A stretch of 64,000 bases of DNA, from the NCBI GenBank assembly GCA_948485625.1, contig CAOMRW010000009.1, forward strand, positions 1 through 64,000. Direction: 5' to 3'. This document shows positions 34,030-43,578 of the stretch, one piece after another. Within the stretch, counting starts at the first letter, position 1. Every line of letters starts with the position of its first letter. The position numbers and the translations under genes are program-made. The notes beneath the pieces are model-generated. The model saw only the letters and a program-made list of their open reading frames with translations, was not told the DNA's origin and ran no database searches. The stretch comes from an uncultured Clostridia bacterium. GTDB taxonomy: Bacteria > Bacillota > Clostridia > TANB77 > CAG-508.

Positions 34030-34057
34030 AAACACAAAAAGCATCTTAATAGATGCT
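34030..34057 (-). terminator. gap terminator
   Basis: AGCATCT/AGATGCT stem with TTTTTGTGTTTT after it on the minus strand. Confidence 0.85.
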
Positions 34058-34077
34058 CTTCTTTATATTTATACATA

Positions 34078-35094
34078 TTATCCTAATTCAGCAAAATACT
34101 TGATAGTTCTAACCATTTGACTAGTATAAGAATTTTCATTATCATACCAAGCAACTACTTGAACTTGATATAATCCATCTTCTATTTTAGTTACCATTGT
34201 TTGAGTGCTATCAAATAAAGAACCATATCTCATACCAATAATATCTGAAGAAACTAAAAATTCTTCTGTATAACCAAATGAATCATTAGCTTGTGCTTTC
34301 ATAGCAGCATTTATAGATTCTTCTGTTATATCATTTCCTTTAACAACAGCAACCAATATTGTTGTTGAACCTGTTGCAACTGGAACTCTTTGTGCTGAAC
34401 CTATTAATTTTCCATTTAATTCTGGAATTACTAAACCAATAGCTTTTGCAGCTCCTGTTGAGTTTGGTACTATATTTATAGCAGCAGCTCTAGCTCTTCT
34501 AAAATCTCCTTTTCTATGTGGTCCATCTAGAAGCATTTGATCTCCTGTATAAGCATGAACTGTTGTCATTATTCCTGATTGAATTGGTGCATAATCATTT
34601 AATGCTTTTACCATTGGAGCTAAACAGTTTGTTGTACAAGATGCAGCTGATATAATATTATCTTCTGGTGTGATAACATCTTGATTTACACCAAATACTA
34701 CTGTTGGTATATCCTTTCCAGCTGGTGCTGAAATTACAACTTTTTTAGCACCTGCATCAATATGAGCTTGTGCTTTATCTTTTGCAGTATAAAAACCTGT
34801 ACACTCTAATACTACATCTACATCAAGTTCTTTCCATGGTAAGTTTGATGCTTCTTTTTCAGCATATATTTTTATTGTTTTTCCATCTACTGTTATTGAA
34901 TCTTCTCCTGCTACAACTGTATCAGCTTTTTCATATGTTCCTTGTGCTGAATCATACTTTAATAATTGAGCTAACATTGCTGGACCTGTTAAATCGTTTA
35001 TAGCAACAATCTCATATCCCTCCGCTCCAAACATTTGTCTAAATGCAAGACGTCCTATACGTCCAAAACCATTAATGGCTACTTTTACTGACAT
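34078..35094 (-). CDS. gap: glyceraldehyde-3-phosphate dehydrogenase, type I
   Basis: The NAD-dependent glycolytic enzyme. INGFGRIGRLAFRQ (Rossmann), ASCTTNCLAP (catalytic Cys), HAYTGDQMLLDGPH (catalytic His region) and WYDNENSYTSQMVR are all present. At 338 aa it is standard. ATG at 35094 follows AAAGGAGG. It has its own terminator, so it is separate from the downstream glycolytic run, but shares an upstream dyad with pgk. Confidence 0.97.
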   Translation of the reverse strand: MSVKVAINGFGRIGRLAFRQMFGAEGYEIVAINDLTGPAMLAQLLKYDSAQGTYEKADTVVAGEDSITVDGKTIKIYAEKEASNLPWKELDVDVVLECTGFYTAKDKAQAHIDAGAKKVVISAPAGKDIPTVVFGVNQDVITPEDNIISAASCTTNCLAPMVKALNDYAPIQSGIMTTVHAYTGDQMLLDGPHRKGDFRRARAAAINIVPNSTGAAKAIGLVIPELNGKLIGSAQRVPVATGSTTILVAVVKGNDITEESINAAMKAQANDSFGYTEEFLVSSDIIGMRYGSLFDSTQTMVTKIEDGLYQVQVVAWYDNENSYTSQMVRTIKYFAELG

Positions 35095-35167
35095 AATTTT
35101 TCCTCCTTTTGATTAAAGCTTTTTGCTTTTTCTCTTATTAGTATTACCTATTTTTTTCTAGGCAATT

Positions 35168-35207
35168 CTATTCTATATTAAAAAAGATTACTTTTCAAGT
35201 ATTCTTT
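35168..35207 (-). promoter_or_regulatory. dyad motif upstream of gap, shared with pgk
   Basis: AAGAATACTTGAAAAGTAAT then a T run on the minus strand, followed by TAGAAT at 17 bp from TTGAAA, fits a promoter with an overlapping dyad operator. No minus-strand gene ends here, so it is unlikely to be just a terminator. Confidence 0.6.
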
Positions 35208-35236
35208 CCAAATTTTTCTAATTCTTCATCCACCTA

Positions 35237-35265
35237 TTGATTTATGTGAATTATTATATTATAAT
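35237..35265 (+). promoter_or_regulatory. promoter of the 35296 gene
   Basis: TTGATT (35237-35242), 17-bp spacer, TATAAT (35260-35265). Confidence 0.7.
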
Positions 35266-35295
35266 ACTTTCATCAAATTTTAAGGAGGTACTTTT

Positions 35296-35616
35296 ATGAC
35301 ACGGACACAATGGATTATCAGAGTCTTAAACGACTCCAGCAACACAGACATCTCTATTGCCAATAAGGATTGGCTACGAAAAAATGTTGAAAAGTTACAA
35401 ATTAATGTAGATATTCATGATTGTCTCATTAATGTCTTCGATATTGCAGAAGATTGGAACAAAAATGGTACTATTTTAATTCAAAATGGTACAGCTATAC
35501 ATTTTAAAGGCGATTTTAATCCACTAAAAGAAGCTTTATTAATATCAAAATACAGTAAATCTTCACCATATGAAGTTTATCTATATTCTCCAAAACAATT
35601 TGAGAATATAGAATAA
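35296..35616 (+). CDS. small solitary protein of unknown function
   Basis: A 106-aa soluble protein I do not recognise (MTRTQWIIRVLNDSSN start). It has a strong AAGGAGGT site and a consensus-like promoter. It lies alone between two minus-strand units. Its codon use (CGG at codon 3, CGA) differs from the neighbours, as in nadK and the 9045 gene. No membrane segment or Cys cluster stands out. Confidence 0.65.
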   Translation: MTRTQWIIRVLNDSSNTDISIANKDWLRKNVEKLQINVDIHDCLINVFDIAEDWNKNGTILIQNGTAIHFKGDFNPLKEALLISKYSKSSPYEVYLYSPKQFENIE

Positions 35617-35636
35617 TTTCTACTTAAAAAGTATCT

Positions 35637-35664
35637 GAATTTAGTCTATATATAGACTAAATTC
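35637..35664. repeat. 28-bp perfect palindrome
   Basis: GAATTTAGTCTATA and its exact reverse complement without a spacer, just after the 35296 stop. It has no T-run, so it is either an odd terminator or a protein-binding dyad. Confidence 0.6.
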
Positions 35665-35696
35665 ACCATTTACAAATTTAACTAAATAAAAACATA

Positions 35697-35735
35697 AAAT
35701 AGTGATATCCTTTCCAATAAGAATATCACTATTTT
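35697..35735. terminator. bidirectional terminator
   Basis: AAAATAGTGATAT/ATATCACTATTTT stem between the convergent 35296 gene and the GH15 gene. Confidence 0.88.
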
Positions 35736-35737
35736 AT

Positions 35738-37633
35738 TTACCCATACAACTTCTCAAGCACAATAACAAACATAGCATGAGACCAACCAAGTCCAATAAC
35801 CCAATTAGGCTTCAAAGTTTCATTACTTACTTGTTCACTCAAAAAGTAATGTTTTCCTACAGTTTTTACCACAAAATCAAAACACTCTTTAGCTTTCTTT
35901 TTCTCTCCACACTCTAGATAATATAATGTCATCCAAAGATTAGCAATTGGCCAAGGATTACAATTCATATAATTATCATTTTCAAATCTTTGATAACCAC
36001 CAGTATAAGTTCTTAACGACAAATTAATTCTCTCAACTGTATTTTGAATCTTTTTTTCCTTTGGCTTAAACACATTAAATGGAGTAACTGAACCTAAAAT
36101 GCTAATATCCATTTTTCTATCATCAGAATTTCTTACATATGATTTTTTATCATCATCATACATATTTTTATTTATATACTTTTTAATATCTACCTGTAAT
36201 TTCTCAATTTCCTTTATAGATTTAGAAATCTTTTCCTCTTTCAACCTATTATTTTCAAATTCAGAAATATTACTCTGTAAAATATCATATATCTTTAGGA
36301 TACAATCAAAAGCAGCATAAATACTTGAAAAAGAATATAGATGTACTCCCTCACACATTTCCCATAAATCATAACTTACATGATATTTATTAGTTTCTTC
36401 AAAAATATCTTTAACATATCTTTTTAGAAAATCAATAGCCTTTTCACACATCTGTAAATTATCTTTTAAAAACTGTTCAGACTTTGAATATTTATAATGC
36501 TCATATACTCCATACACTACACTTGCAGTCTCATCAATTTGATATCCCCAACAAGGAGCCAATTTCCCATCTGTAAAAAATCGCTGTTCAAACATACCAT
36601 TTTTACTTTGAACTTTTTTACAAAAAACTTTATAAAATTTTTCTGTTTCCTTATGCATTTTTAATATATCCATTGCTTTAGTTATAAAAACAGCATCTCT
36701 AGGCCAACAATAAGCATATCTTCCACATTTAGAAAAATATTCATCAACTTCTGGAGCTGCAATAATAGCACCTGTTTCCTGATTTGTTAATAATGGAAAA
36801 AGTAAAATACTTCTTTTATAAATTTCATAAACTCGTTCTTCATAACTATTCTGAGGTTCTTTTATTTTTAATCCATTATGTGATTTAACATACTTTCTCC
36901 AATAAGATTTAGCTTTTATATATTCTTTATCAAAATCAATTCTTTTTATTCTTTCAACTTCATCTTCCATATCAGATACATTTCTATTATCATCCACAAA
37001 AATACAGATCTGTAATTCTTTTTTATCTCCTGGCTTTAATAATCCAATATCATACGCAATTGAAGAATCTTTTGACATCCCAATATAATCTTTATCATAT
37101 ATTTCAGTTCTTTTTATTCTATCACTGCTACCATTTATTTGATGTTTAATTAAACTCTTACCTTTAGCAAAAGTTGAAACAGCAAAATCATGTGCATATT
37201 GAATCATTCCTCCATCAATAATTTTACATCCTACAAAATTATTACTATCAGATAATAATTCAGAATGAATATAAAATTCTGTATTCAAATCAATTGTTCC
37301 TTCATTTATAAAAATATACTTTTTAGACAATACATTCTCTTTTATAAGTATATAATCCGTTTGAACAATCTTTAAATTAAAATATGTATTTGTAATCTCT
37401 GTATTCAATATATTTGTATCAGTATCATAATATTGTTTATAAACATTATTTATATCATCCTGTAAATATATTAAATCAGACTCATTTACTTTAATACCTG
37501 TATGAAAATAATTTATATACTGTCTATTGTCTTTGCTTGGAAAATACATCCTTTGAAGTTCACCTTTTGCTGTATAAGTTGCCAACATTTTTTTATTTCC
37601 AATTATTGCTTCATTTAAATATTTATTTTCCAT
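35738..37633 (-). CDS. glycoside hydrolase family 15 enzyme (glucoamylase/dextran glucosidase-like)
   Basis: A 631-aa protein: an N-terminal beta domain (about 1-250) and a C-terminal (alpha/alpha)6 barrel. AAPEVDEYFSKCGRYAYCWPRDAVFITKAM and YDLWEMCEGVHLYSFSSIYAAFD are the GH15 signatures, the Glu in WEMCEG being the likely catalytic acid; a second acid lies near the C-terminal NPWPIANLWMTLYYLECG. It has no signal peptide, so it acts on intracellular alpha-glucans such as glycogen or maltodextrin. ATG follows AAAGGA. Confidence 0.88.
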   Translation of the reverse strand: MENKYLNEAIIGNKKMLATYTAKGELQRMYFPSKDNRQYINYFHTGIKVNESDLIYLQDDINNVYKQYYDTDTNILNTEITNTYFNLKIVQTDYILIKENVLSKKYIFINEGTIDLNTEFYIHSELLSDSNNFVGCKIIDGGMIQYAHDFAVSTFAKGKSLIKHQINGSSDRIKRTEIYDKDYIGMSKDSSIAYDIGLLKPGDKKELQICIFVDDNRNVSDMEDEVERIKRIDFDKEYIKAKSYWRKYVKSHNGLKIKEPQNSYEERVYEIYKRSILLFPLLTNQETGAIIAAPEVDEYFSKCGRYAYCWPRDAVFITKAMDILKMHKETEKFYKVFCKKVQSKNGMFEQRFFTDGKLAPCWGYQIDETASVVYGVYEHYKYSKSEQFLKDNLQMCEKAIDFLKRYVKDIFEETNKYHVSYDLWEMCEGVHLYSFSSIYAAFDCILKIYDILQSNISEFENNRLKEEKISKSIKEIEKLQVDIKKYINKNMYDDDKKSYVRNSDDRKMDISILGSVTPFNVFKPKEKKIQNTVERINLSLRTYTGGYQRFENDNYMNCNPWPIANLWMTLYYLECGEKKKAKECFDFVVKTVGKHYFLSEQVSNETLKPNWVIGLGWSHAMFVIVLEKLYG

Positions 37634-37649
37634 TATAATTCCTTTCTTA

Positions 37650-37748
37650 GGATTTGGGGACGGGTCAAAAATCCTTATTTTAATAAAAAAATCAATAAAT
37701 ATAAGTATTTAAAATTAAAATGGGGATTTTTAACCCGTCCCCAAATCC
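37650..37748. repeat. REP-like palindrome with 16-bp perfect arms
   Basis: GGATTTGGGGACGGGT (37650-37665) and its reverse complement (37733-37748) flank an A+T-rich centre of about 67 bp. One arm recurs at the pgk end (31441-31456). It resembles a miniature element with terminal inverted repeats. Confidence 0.85.
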
Positions 37749-37749
37749 T

Positions 37750-39393
37750 CTATCCTTCTATTACCTTTAAAATTTGCTTCTCTAAATCTTTTATTTTTTC
37801 ATTTATTCTAAATATATCTTCATCTTTCAGATCTTTATTATTCATATCATCTCTAACTAAAGCATCCATATCCAAAATCTCATCTTTTAATTTATCAAGT
37901 CTATTTAATACTTCAACTCTCTTAGTTATTGGTAATTTTCTATCTATCTTAGAAATAAGTTCTACTTCATCTTTTAATTCATAAGTTTCACCAAAGTTAG
38001 AAATTATAACTGGTAAATTAGCATCTTGTTCTATTTTTTCTTTTAATACTTCTTGTGAATCTCCATCTCCATGCACTAAAAATATTTGTTTTGGTTTTTC
38101 CCTAAAAGAATATATAAAATTCATTAATCCATCCTGGTCTGCATGACCTGAATATCCCTCTAAATATTCTATTCTAGCATTTACTGCAATTTCTTCACCA
38201 AATATTTTTACCTTTTTAGCTCCATTTACAATACTATATCCTAAAGTTCCTGGTGCTTGATATCCAACAAATAATATTGTTGAATTTGGATTCCATAAAT
38301 TATGTTTTAAATGATGTTTTATTCTTCCAACATCACACATACCACTTGCTGATATTATTATACTTGGTGTTGGGTCTTGATTTAATGCTTTTGATTCATC
38401 TGCTGTTACTGTAAATTTCAATCCTGGAAATTCAAGTGGATTATCTCCTTTTGACATTTCTTCTTGTGTTTCTTCATCAAATAGGTTCATATTTTCTTTA
38501 AAAACTTCTGTTGCAGATATCGCAAGTGGACTATCTACATACACAGGTGCTTTCATCAATGTCTCATATTCTTTTAAGAATTTTTCATCATTTCTTGTTT
38601 CTTTTATTCTGTTTAATTCATATAAAATTTCTTGTGTTCTTCCCACTGCAAATGATGGAATTACAACTGTTCCATTTTTATCTAAAGTATCTGAAACTAT
38701 CTCCAAAAACATTTCTGCTTTTTCTTCATTTTTTTCATGTTTTCTACTTCCATATGTAGATTCCATCACCAAATAATCAGCATCTTCTATCATTGTTGGC
38801 TCGCTTAATAATGGTATATCATTATTTCCTAAATCTCCTGTAAATACTGTTTTTGTTTGTTTTCCATCTTCTGTTACCCATAATTCAATAACACTAGAAC
38901 CTAACATATGACCTGCATCATTAAATCTCACATGAATCTCTGGTGTAATATCTATAATTTCATCATACTTTACAGGCTCAAATATCTCTAAACATCTAGC
39001 AGCTTGTTCTGCTGTATATAAAGGGTCACGTGGTTCTTTACCTTTTCTTATCCTTTTCCTATTTTTCCACTCATTTTCCATTTCTTGTATATGACCACTA
39101 TCTGGTAACATTAAAGCACATAAATCGCAAGTTGCTTTGTGAGCATAAATTTTATTTTTAAAACCTTCATTATATAATTTAGGAATTCTTCCTGAATGAT
39201 CTATATGAGCATGAGTTAACAACATAAAATCAATATCAGCTGGATTAAACTCAAATTCTTTAAAATTCTCTTCTTCTAATTCTTTTTTTCCCTGCCACAT
39301 TCCACAATCTACTAGAAATTTCTTTCCTGCAGCCTCTACTAAAAAGTTAGAACCTGTAACAGTTTTTGTTGCTCCTAAAAATGTAATTTTCAT
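37750..39393 (-). CDS. beta-CASP metallo-beta-lactamase RNase-like protein
   Basis: A 547-aa protein of the CPSF73/YSH1-like beta-CASP group. HAHIDHSGRIP holds the zinc motif, FNDAGHMLGSSVIEL motif 3, TGDLGNND motif 4, then the beta-CASP cap with PSFAVGRTQEILYEL, SASGMCDVGRIKHHLKHNLW and the GYSGHADQ His. Such enzymes cut RNA as endo/exonucleases. The C-terminal 80 residues form a charged helical tail. ATG follows GAGGAGG. Confidence 0.87.
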   Translation of the reverse strand: MKITFLGATKTVTGSNFLVEAAGKKFLVDCGMWQGKKELEEENFKEFEFNPADIDFMLLTHAHIDHSGRIPKLYNEGFKNKIYAHKATCDLCALMLPDSGHIQEMENEWKNRKRIRKGKEPRDPLYTAEQAARCLEIFEPVKYDEIIDITPEIHVRFNDAGHMLGSSVIELWVTEDGKQTKTVFTGDLGNNDIPLLSEPTMIEDADYLVMESTYGSRKHEKNEEKAEMFLEIVSDTLDKNGTVVIPSFAVGRTQEILYELNRIKETRNDEKFLKEYETLMKAPVYVDSPLAISATEVFKENMNLFDEETQEEMSKGDNPLEFPGLKFTVTADESKALNQDPTPSIIISASGMCDVGRIKHHLKHNLWNPNSTILFVGYQAPGTLGYSIVNGAKKVKIFGEEIAVNARIEYLEGYSGHADQDGLMNFIYSFREKPKQIFLVHGDGDSQEVLKEKIEQDANLPVIISNFGETYELKDEVELISKIDRKLPITKRVEVLNRLDKLKDEILDMDALVRDDMNNKDLKDEDIFRINEKIKDLEKQILKVIEG

Positions 39394-39410
39394 ATAAAAT
39401 ACCTCCTCAT

Positions 39411-39423
39411 GTCCAAAAGGGAC
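39411..39423. repeat. REP-like remnant
   Basis: GTCCAAAAGGGAC imperfect stem, a short relic of the GTCCC/GGGAC family upstream of the beta-CASP gene. Confidence 0.4.
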
Positions 39424-39471
39424 CTTTCTTTTTAGATAAAAATATCCAAATGAGACAGAGCTTATTTTATT

Positions 39472-41040
39472 TTAAGCCCATATCGCTATTTTCTTGTTTA
39501 GTTTAATTTCTAAGTTCTCTGGTTTTGATATGTCCATCTTTTCCTCAAATATATTTTCATCAAATATTTGAACAAAATATTTATCTTTTTCTTTTGTTAT
39601 CTTTAAATATGAATCTTCTAATTTTATTATTCTAACATTAAATATATTTTTCAATATTTCATAATTTGTTTTTTTATCATCTGAAACTTTTTCTATAACA
39701 TTTAAATCTATTGCCTTATCTATTATATTCTCTATCATTTCATCTATTTGTTCTTTCAATTGTTTTATTTCTTTTATACTATTTTCATAATTATATGATA
39801 ATAATAAATAATATCTAAAATCATATATTATTTTTTCTATTTCTTGTCTTGTTTCTGATTTATTAATATTAATTTTTATCATATCTATAAATAATTTTTG
39901 TAATTGAATTTTCAATATATCTAATTCTTTTTCTTTATCTTCTACATCTAAAACTTTTAAATATCTGTATTTATCTTCAAGTTCATTTTTATAATTAATA
40001 AAATTTTGCGGATTTAATATTTTATTTAAAGTCTCTAATTCTTTAAAATAATCTTCTTTTTCTTGTTCCATTATCTTAGCTAATACTCTCATACTAAATA
40101 TTTTCTTTTCTAATGGTAATTCTTCATTTCTATTTTCATATTCCTTTTGTAATAAATCCTTATTATTAAGAATTGTGTCAATTTCTTTAACCTTTTGTAA
40201 AATATCTAATTTATCTTTTGTTGTATTTTCTATAAATTTTTCTTTATCCTGAATTTCCTGTAATTTATTTTCTAAACTTTGTTTTATATTTATTAGCTCT
40301 TTTTCTTTATCAATATTAAATTTTATACTTAATAAAATTGATATTTTTGATATTAAATCAATAATTTCATTTTTATTTTCTTTTCCATATTTATTTTCTA
40401 ATTCTTCTTTAAATAATTCAAAATAATCTATTATAAATTCATTATTTTTTACCCATTTATTTAAAAATTTATCTCCTACTAACATTCTTAGATTTTGATA
40501 AATTAAATTATGGTCTATACTTTCGATTTCTTGTATAATATTAGTCCATGAATATCCATTAAAGTCTCTTAATGGTTCTACCATATTAATATTGTTTCCT
40601 ACATTTATCAGTTCTGATAAAGTTTCATTTATTATAAAATACTTTTCTTTTATAATTTTATCTTTTTTATTAATTTTTGATATAGCATATAAAATTTTTC
40701 TTTCTATTGGATATGATATTATTTCTTTTTCATCTTTATTTATAATATATGTTTTGTTTTTTGGTATTAAATTTTGTTCATCAGTCATTTTTATAATTTT
40801 AATTGAATCACAATCATTTTTTATAATATCTAAAATATTCGATATATATTCTTCTTTACTTTCAACACCTTTTTTAACATTTTCCAAGTCTTTATATGCT
40901 ACTTCTATTTTATATAAAATACTTAGGAGAGTACTTTTTACATTTTCATCAAATTGTTTATTTTCTAAGATTTTTTCTAATTCATTATTATAATCTTTTT
41001 TTACAATCTTATCTAATAAATTCTTTTTCTTCTGATGCAT
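39472..41040 (-). CDS. large coiled-coil protein of unknown function
   Basis: A 522-aa Lys/Glu/Ile-rich protein I do not recognise. The N-terminal part is helical, the region 240-420 has long coiled-coil stretches, and the last 60 residues look globular and beta-rich (ITKEKDKYFVQIFDENIFEEK). It has no Cys cluster, no signal peptide and no clear nucleotide-binding motif. ATG at 41040 follows AAAGGAG. It follows ftsK by 27 bp, so the two are probably co-transcribed, and a role tied to chromosome handling or division is possible but unproved. Confidence 0.65.
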   Translation of the reverse strand: MHQKKKNLLDKIVKKDYNNELEKILENKQFDENVKSTLLSILYKIEVAYKDLENVKKGVESKEEYISNILDIIKNDCDSIKIIKMTDEQNLIPKNKTYIINKDEKEIISYPIERKILYAISKINKKDKIIKEKYFIINETLSELINVGNNINMVEPLRDFNGYSWTNIIQEIESIDHNLIYQNLRMLVGDKFLNKWVKNNEFIIDYFELFKEELENKYGKENKNEIIDLISKISILLSIKFNIDKEKELINIKQSLENKLQEIQDKEKFIENTTKDKLDILQKVKEIDTILNNKDLLQKEYENRNEELPLEKKIFSMRVLAKIMEQEKEDYFKELETLNKILNPQNFINYKNELEDKYRYLKVLDVEDKEKELDILKIQLQKLFIDMIKININKSETRQEIEKIIYDFRYYLLLSYNYENSIKEIKQLKEQIDEMIENIIDKAIDLNVIEKVSDDKKTNYEILKNIFNVRIIKLEDSYLKITKEKDKYFVQIFDENIFEEKMDISKPENLEIKLNKKIAIWA

Positions 41041-41066
41041 TATACTCTCCTTTCCAAATTAAATTA

Positions 41067-43523
41067 TTATTCAACATTTTGTGGTTCTGTTCCCATTTTT
41101 AGTTCTTCTAATCTTTCTTTAGTAATTAAAACTTCTCTTGGCTTACTTCCCTGATATCCTGAGATAATTCCTCTTTCTTCCATTTGGTCTATAATTCTAC
41201 CAGCTCTTGCGTATCCAACTTTAAATCTTCTTTGAATAAATGATGTTGATGCTTGTCCTTGTTCTACAACTGCATCTATTGCATCCATTAAGAATGGATC
41301 TGTTTCATCATCTTCTGCTTGTTCTTGCATTAATTCTTTTTCAGTTTTATTACTATTTTCTATTGATTCTAAAATATCTTCACTATAAGTTGCTGTTCCA
41401 TTTTGTTTAACAAAATCCACTATTTTTTCAACTTCATCATCAGATACAAAAACACCTTGAACTCTGACTGGCTTTGGTGCTCCTGCTGGGAAAAATAACA
41501 TATCTCCTTTTCCTAATAGCTTTTCTGCTCCTACTGAGTCTAGTATTGTTCTTGAATCTACCTGTGATGATACTGCAAATGCAATTCTTGATGGTACATT
41601 TGCTTTAATTAACCCTGTAATTACATCTACTGATGGTCTTTGTGTTGCTATTACTAAATGCATTCCTGCTGCTCTAGCTTTTTGAGCTAATCTACAAATT
41701 GCTTCTTCTACATCTTTTGCAGCAACCATCATTAAATCTGCCAACTCATCTACAATTATTACTATTTGTGGTAATTTTCCAAGTCCCTCTTCTTTTTCAA
41801 TTGCCTTATTATACCCTTTTATATCTCTTACACCTTTTTGAGCAAATAAGTTATATCTATTATCCATTTCTTGTACTGCCCATGCTAAAGCACCAGCTGC
41901 TTTTTTAGGGTCTGTAACTACTGGTATTAATAAATGTGGTATTCCATTATATACTGATAACTCTACAACTTTAGGGTCTACCATTACCATTTTAACTTCA
42001 CTTGGTTTTGCATTATATATAATACTTGTAATTATTGTATTTATACATACACTCTTTCCAGAACCAGTTGAACCAGCTATTAAAACGTGTGGCATTTTTG
42101 CAATATCTGCTAACTGTATATTTCCTGCAACATCTTTTCCTAATGCAACAGATAATTTAGACTTATTATTTTCAAATTCTTCACTTTCTAATACTTCTCT
42201 TAAATGAACCATTTCTTTTTCTTTATTTGGAACTTCAATTCCAACTGCTTGTTTTCCTGGTATTGGAGCCTCAATTCTTATTGTCTCTGCTGCTAAATTT
42301 AAAGCTATATCATCAGCTAAATTAGCAATTTTACTTACTCTTACACCTTCTGCAGGTTTTAATTCATATCTTGTAATTGCTGGACCTACAGAAACATTCT
42401 CAACTTTTGCTGATACACCAAAACTATATAACGTTTTTTGTAATCTTGTAGCTGTATCTGTTAAAGCTTTAGCCCCACCTTTTAATGCTTTTTTAGCTGG
42501 TTTGCTCAATAGCTCAACTGGTGGATATTCATAATTTTCATCTTCAACAATCATAGCATGTTCAAGTTGTAAAACCTCCTTTGTTTTATCTTCTTTCTGT
42601 TCCTCTTCTTTTCTAAATAAATTACTTTCTTCACTTTTAAATATATTATCTTCAATAACATCTGGCTGAACTAATTGTGCCTTTTTAGTCTCTTTTGTTA
42701 ATGGTGTTAAATCATCATCCTTATGGTCATATTTTTTTCTTCCTTTTGTATCTTCATCATCTATAATTCTTCCACCAAAATTAATTTTTATTTGTTCTCC
42801 TACATTTTCATCTGCTAAAGCTTCTTTTCTTGAGTTTTCTTTCATCAATTGCTTTTCAATCTTTTCTCTTTTTCTTTCTTCCATTACTTGTTGTCTTAAC
42901 TTTAATTGTTCTTCTTTTAATTGTAATCTTCTTTCTAATTTTTCTTCTCTACTTTCTTCTGTTTTTTCTACAAAATTATTTATTATCTCTGAAATATTTA
43001 TTCCAAATGTAAATACACCAAGCATTACAACAATTCCTACGCATAATATTATAGAACCAATTGGACTAAAAAGATTAACAAGTGGTGTTGCTAAAATCGC
43101 CCCCAGTACTCCTCCTCCATTTCCGTGTGCTCCAATACTATAAGCATCTTTAACTATATCCGATAATTCTTTTCCTGATATTGTTAATTCTCCTTTATTA
43201 ATCTGATACACACTAATTAATACCGAAAAACTTATCAATAAAATCGCAAATTGTATCAATTTTGATGTTATATATTCATTATCTGCACAAGCAAGTTTTA
43301 TTGCTATTGCAAAAATTCCTATTGGTAAAACATATCTAATTATTCCCATCATTCCACCTAGGACTTCATTTAATTTTATTCCAATTGCACCTGATTTTCC
43401 ATATATTAATACACATAATAAAATACTTAATATTATTAATCCTACTATTGTTAAATCCATATTTGATGCTCTTTTTTTACTTACTTTTTTTGTTTGTCCT
43501 TTTTTTCTACTTCTTTTTGCCAT
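41067..43523 (-). CDS. ftsK: FtsK/SpoIIIE-family DNA translocase
   Basis: An ATP-driven pump that moves chromosomal DNA through the division or sporulation septum. The 818-aa protein has four N-terminal membrane helices (about 25-170), a charged linker, then the motor with GSTGSGKSVCINTII (Walker A), IVIIVDELADLMM (Walker B), LVIATQRPSVDVITG, and the C-terminal gamma winged helix (QRRFKVGYARAGRIIDQME) that reads directional DNA motifs. ATG follows GGAGTAG. It could be called ftsK or spoIIIE; sporulation cannot be judged from this window. Confidence 0.94.
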   Translation of the reverse strand: MAKRSRKKGQTKKVSKKRASNMDLTIVGLIILSILLCVLIYGKSGAIGIKLNEVLGGMMGIIRYVLPIGIFAIAIKLACADNEYITSKLIQFAILLISFSVLISVYQINKGELTISGKELSDIVKDAYSIGAHGNGGGVLGAILATPLVNLFSPIGSIILCVGIVVMLGVFTFGINISEIINNFVEKTEESREEKLERRLQLKEEQLKLRQQVMEERKREKIEKQLMKENSRKEALADENVGEQIKINFGGRIIDDEDTKGRKKYDHKDDDLTPLTKETKKAQLVQPDVIEDNIFKSEESNLFRKEEEQKEDKTKEVLQLEHAMIVEDENYEYPPVELLSKPAKKALKGGAKALTDTATRLQKTLYSFGVSAKVENVSVGPAITRYELKPAEGVRVSKIANLADDIALNLAAETIRIEAPIPGKQAVGIEVPNKEKEMVHLREVLESEEFENNKSKLSVALGKDVAGNIQLADIAKMPHVLIAGSTGSGKSVCINTIITSIIYNAKPSEVKMVMVDPKVVELSVYNGIPHLLIPVVTDPKKAAGALAWAVQEMDNRYNLFAQKGVRDIKGYNKAIEKEEGLGKLPQIVIIVDELADLMMVAAKDVEEAICRLAQKARAAGMHLVIATQRPSVDVITGLIKANVPSRIAFAVSSQVDSRTILDSVGAEKLLGKGDMLFFPAGAPKPVRVQGVFVSDDEVEKIVDFVKQNGTATYSEDILESIENSNKTEKELMQEQAEDDETDPFLMDAIDAVVEQGQASTSFIQRRFKVGYARAGRIIDQMEERGIISGYQGSKPREVLITKERLEELKMGTEPQNVE

Positions 43524-43578
43524 TTAAAATCTACTCCTTTATTACATTATTAAAACAGATTTAATTTTTCCAACTTAA

